Source of the DNA: Neckera pumila
Taxonomy: Eukaryota; Streptophyta; Bryopsida; Hypnales; Neckeraceae
Assembly (NCBI GenBank): GCA_963969595.1
Contig: OZ018409.1
Coordinates: forward strand, 23,862,163-23,926,162
Length of the DNA: 64,000 nt
Direction of reading: 5' to 3'
Below, piece by piece: positions 61,160 through 64,000 of the stretch. Under the pieces are notes generated by a model. It was not told the DNA's origin, did not search any database, and worked only from the letters and a program-made list of their open reading frames with translations. The position numbers and the translations under genes were made by a program. The stretch's first letter is position 1, and every line of letters begins with the position of its first letter.

Positions 61160-62860
61160 TACAAAATTGAACCACCCCTATTCAGTTGAATAGGTCTTTT
61201 TGTACTAAGGATACGTCCCTACCTATTCTTATAGGCGAATTTAGAGAGGAGTCCTGCTGTGAGATCATAGCGTGCGCGTCTACCTGCATGCTTCTATGTT
61301 CACTGAACCGACGTAAAGGTTGCTATGGTAGGCGTTAGAAGTGATAACTGCTGGTGGTCCCCGATGCTCATTTTAGTTTGAAAGAGTTGAGCGGCGGCCT
61401 TAAATCAGAAGTGGAAGTTAGTGGATTTGTAGATTTTGGCATGGAAGGATCGAATTAAGTAAAAAGGGCTTTGGGGGTCCACTTACTCTAAGATGGCGGT
61501 TCTTTGATAAAAAAATTGAAAGCATTCAATTCTAGTGGAAATCAAGTACGTCTATAAAGTCGTGGTGGGCCATACTGGTGAGTACGGTGAAAATTTTGAC
61601 GGCAACCGTCGTTTTTGATGAAGCTTTGTAGTTAGAGCAGGCGAGATGAAATACCCTCTTTGACAAGACAAGATAAGATTCTTGATGTAGCCTATGCGTA
61701 GAGTTGGCACTTTCCAGAAATTCACGGATCCTGTGAGGTAAGTAGCTCGTGCAGTCGTGCGATGTTCACCTTTTTCAATCATTCTTTTCAATAATTATGT
61801 CTTCTGTTTCAAACGAATCTTCTGATTTCTGGGATTTGTGGGCCTGCAAGACAAATGTCATGGACGCAAGCCATGCAAACAATAGATCACTAGGGACTGG
61901 CAATCGGGCAACAGGCTCTGCTGTACGAGATAAGTGACAGAGCCAATACCATAATTTTGATACATACTTTACATTGAGGACGCATGAACTTTACATCTCT
62001 ATAGCGGACAATTTTTGCATGCGAGGTAGGCCTCGGTCTTTCTTTGTGTATGCCATGTGCAATTTGCGGATTGTATGGCACGATCAGCATGTATACTGCT
62101 TTATCCTTTTTTACGTTTCTAGATACTCAAAGCTGTTGTCCATTTCTTATGAGCCGCTCACAATCACAATACAGTAAAAGCACAGATGTTTGTCATTCAG
62201 CTTTTGGTGCGTAGTTGTATGCACTCATTTTTGCAAAGTTCTGTAACCATGCATTTGTGTGGGACTTTTGAATCGCAGGTGCGGCAATTCCCAGAAACTT
62301 CGTCCATGGAAGCGGAGCGCAAGGAATCCTAACTCGGCCAGCCACTGCTGTCGTTGCGACTGATGGCATCGCCCCAACAAAGCGAGCCTGGAAGGAGCAC
62401 GTTGTTGTGTAGAGAGAGTTTGCCTCGGGAAATCGCAGAGATTTTGACTGCAATTTGAAATGGTTTAAGATTAGGGTGTGTAACGGTCGCGTTGAATCTT
62501 GTACCTCAAACCTTGAATCTTCTACTTAGAACATCGAATCTTCAACTTCACCTTGAAATTGCTCCTTATTGGCCTATCCTGAAGTTGGCTCTAAACGGGT
62601 CAGGGTTTGGTCAGGTAGGTGATAAGAAACCACAGTCCTTGGACAGGTAAAACGGGACAGCATAACACAAGATGCCGTCCGGATGATGGGTTCCTAAATT
62701 TTCAAACCCCCGATGACCAGCTTTAAGAACCAAGCTTCACCGTGAGAACAAGCAAGTCTCGACCATGTAGACAATTAACCCCACTTCGTCACCCGCGACA
62801 CAAAATGAGGCTAGCAATGGTGTAAACTAAGCCGCCCGCAACAACAAAGTTTACAAAGCC
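61160..62860. other. Moderate-GC region, no gene resolved
   Basis: Composition is less AT-rich than the flanks and looks genic. A minus-strand segment near 62278-62448 (acceptor-like TTGCAG, then an Ala/Val/Pro-rich reading containing ARFVGAMPSVATTAVAGRV) could be an exon. A plus-strand frame at 61797-61937 is similar in quality. Neither connects to further exons or to a family I recognise. Confidence 0.3.
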
Positions 62861-62866
62861 ACAAGC

Positions 62867-62920
62867 CCCCCCCCCCCCCCCCCCCCCCCCACCCACACCA
62901 CCACCACACACACACACACA
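62867..62920. repeat. Poly(C) run followed by (CA)n
   Basis: About 24 consecutive C, then ACCCACACCACCACC and a (CA)n stretch. The homopolymer length is probably unreliable. Confidence 0.95.
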
Positions 62921-63034
62921 AGTCTTCAACACTTTCTCCAATCTCCAACTTCAACCTCCAATTCGTAAGCTGAACTTTGGGTGAGTGCCTCCAACGCTCC
63001 ACAGCTTCAAATGAGATGACTAATATCTTTTTGG

Positions 63035-63660
63035 AAAGCTAGCACAAACTCCTACTTCTCCTCTAAGTTTCAACAATTCTAAAACTCTATCCAACTTCTA
63101 TGGCCATCCAAAGTTTCGGCCTTGAGAAAGAAGGGCAGCAGACCCTCTTTCACTTCTTCACTCACAACTCACTTATACAAATTCCAAATTGAACGAATGA
63201 TAGCTTTATGAATAGCTAACACAATTTTCTACAATTTCTCCAAATCTCAAACAATTCTAAAACTCTGTCCAATATCTATGGCCATCCAAAGTTTTGGCCT
63301 TGAGAGAAAAATGGCAGCAGACCCTCCTTCACTTCCACACTCACAACTCACTCATATGAACTCCAAGTGGAACCAATGATAGCTTTATGAAAAGCTAACA
63401 CAATTTTCTACACTCTCTCCAAATCTCATTGTAAATAAAAAACCTGTCCGTCTTTTATGGTTGATCGAAGTCTCTGTCTTTTAATTTCAAAGGCAACAAA
63501 ACCCCCTCCACTCAAACTAACACAACTTTTGATTCACAACTCTAAATCAAACAAATGAGATCAATTAAAAAAATACACATCATGATACAAAACTCCTCTA
63601 AACTTCATTTCAAAACTCTTTAAACTCCCAACACAATAGCCCTCCAAACATTTGGGATCC
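63035..63660. repeat. Diverged tandem repeat, period about 178 bp
   Basis: AAGCTA(G/A)CACAA begins units near 63035, 63213 and 63391, with a fourth, poorer unit near 63570. Units share TCTATGGCCATCCAAAGTTT, GGCCTTGAGA, GGCAGCAGACCCTC and ATGATAGCTTTATGAA. The period is in the range of nucleosomal satellite units. No open frame. Confidence 0.85.
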
Positions 63661-64000
63661 TCTGTAAACTCACAATGAGAGAGAAGATCCATAGTGTCCC
63701 CTTTTTCCTCACCCTATATTCATTCTAACCACACAAACAAGTAGGGTCCGCCCCTAACTCACTCTTCAAGGCTACAACAACAATAATTGAGCACTCACTT
63801 GACCCACAACTATTTCTTTATCTTTAACTTAGAAGGAAATTCATTCAAGTTCACCGAGAAGGCAAACAATTTGAATAATTTTTTCATACTACTTTACAAA
63901 TACAAAACTAATGCAAAAAATCACTCCAACTATGGAATGAAGAACTCAAACTCAACACACGTCTAGTAGAAGTAAAAAAACTAGAGTTCCAATCAAAATA

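Overview
The window looks like nuclear DNA of a land plant, most likely a non-flowering lineage such as a bryophyte. It is strongly AT-rich, with short GT-AG introns, a MORC-type chromatin ATPase with plant-like splice signals, telo-box-like promoter words, and a 200-base assembly gap (51920-52119). The lineage is inferred from texture and gene content and is not proven. Coding density is very low. I can support one clear partial gene, one small intact two-exon gene, and several decayed genes. The remainder is repeats, and I see no LTR-retrotransposon polyprotein, tRNA, rRNA or CRISPR array.

Layout. 1-1850 (minus) holds the first five coding exons of a MORC/GHKL ATPase that runs off the left edge; 1850-3650 is its GC-richer leader and promoter. 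3.65-39 kb is AT-rich intergenic DNA filled with short non-autonomous DNA transposons, foldback elements and tandem repeats, plus one small poly(A) retroposon. 39.3-43.9 kb (minus) is a decayed gene whose second half resembles an amino-methyltransferase (N4/N6-adenine/cytosine DNA methylase fold). It is split by an inverted-repeat element and a TTAA-flanked foldback. 46-49.4 kb contains degenerate plus-strand coding-like fragments, possibly from a Pol IV/V largest subunit. 49.5-50.1 kb (minus) is the small intact gene, with three in-frame 11-residue repeats. 50.8-53.7 kb is an inverted pair of tandem arrays around the gap. 53.8-54.5 kb has a 145-bp tandem array and a (GTTT)n tract. 55.5-56.95 kb (plus) is a pseudogene resembling a 2-oxoglutarate/Fe(II) oxygenase of TET/JBP type, interrupted by a MITE. 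57-64 kb is more repeats.

The strongest signal is in the mobile DNA. One family has CATTAG...CTAATG ends and about nine copies here. A TTAA-flanked family has two copies of exactly 935 bp, and a nested insertion shows the TTAA duplication directly. A second family is flanked by TTAA with a different terminus, and another has GGGTC ends with 4-bp duplications (TTTC and TTTG). Two 174-bp near-palindromic elements have CACTA-like ends. The two decayed genes would, if correctly read, be a DNA-methylase-like and a DNA-demethylase-like protein about 12 kb apart, both broken by these elements.
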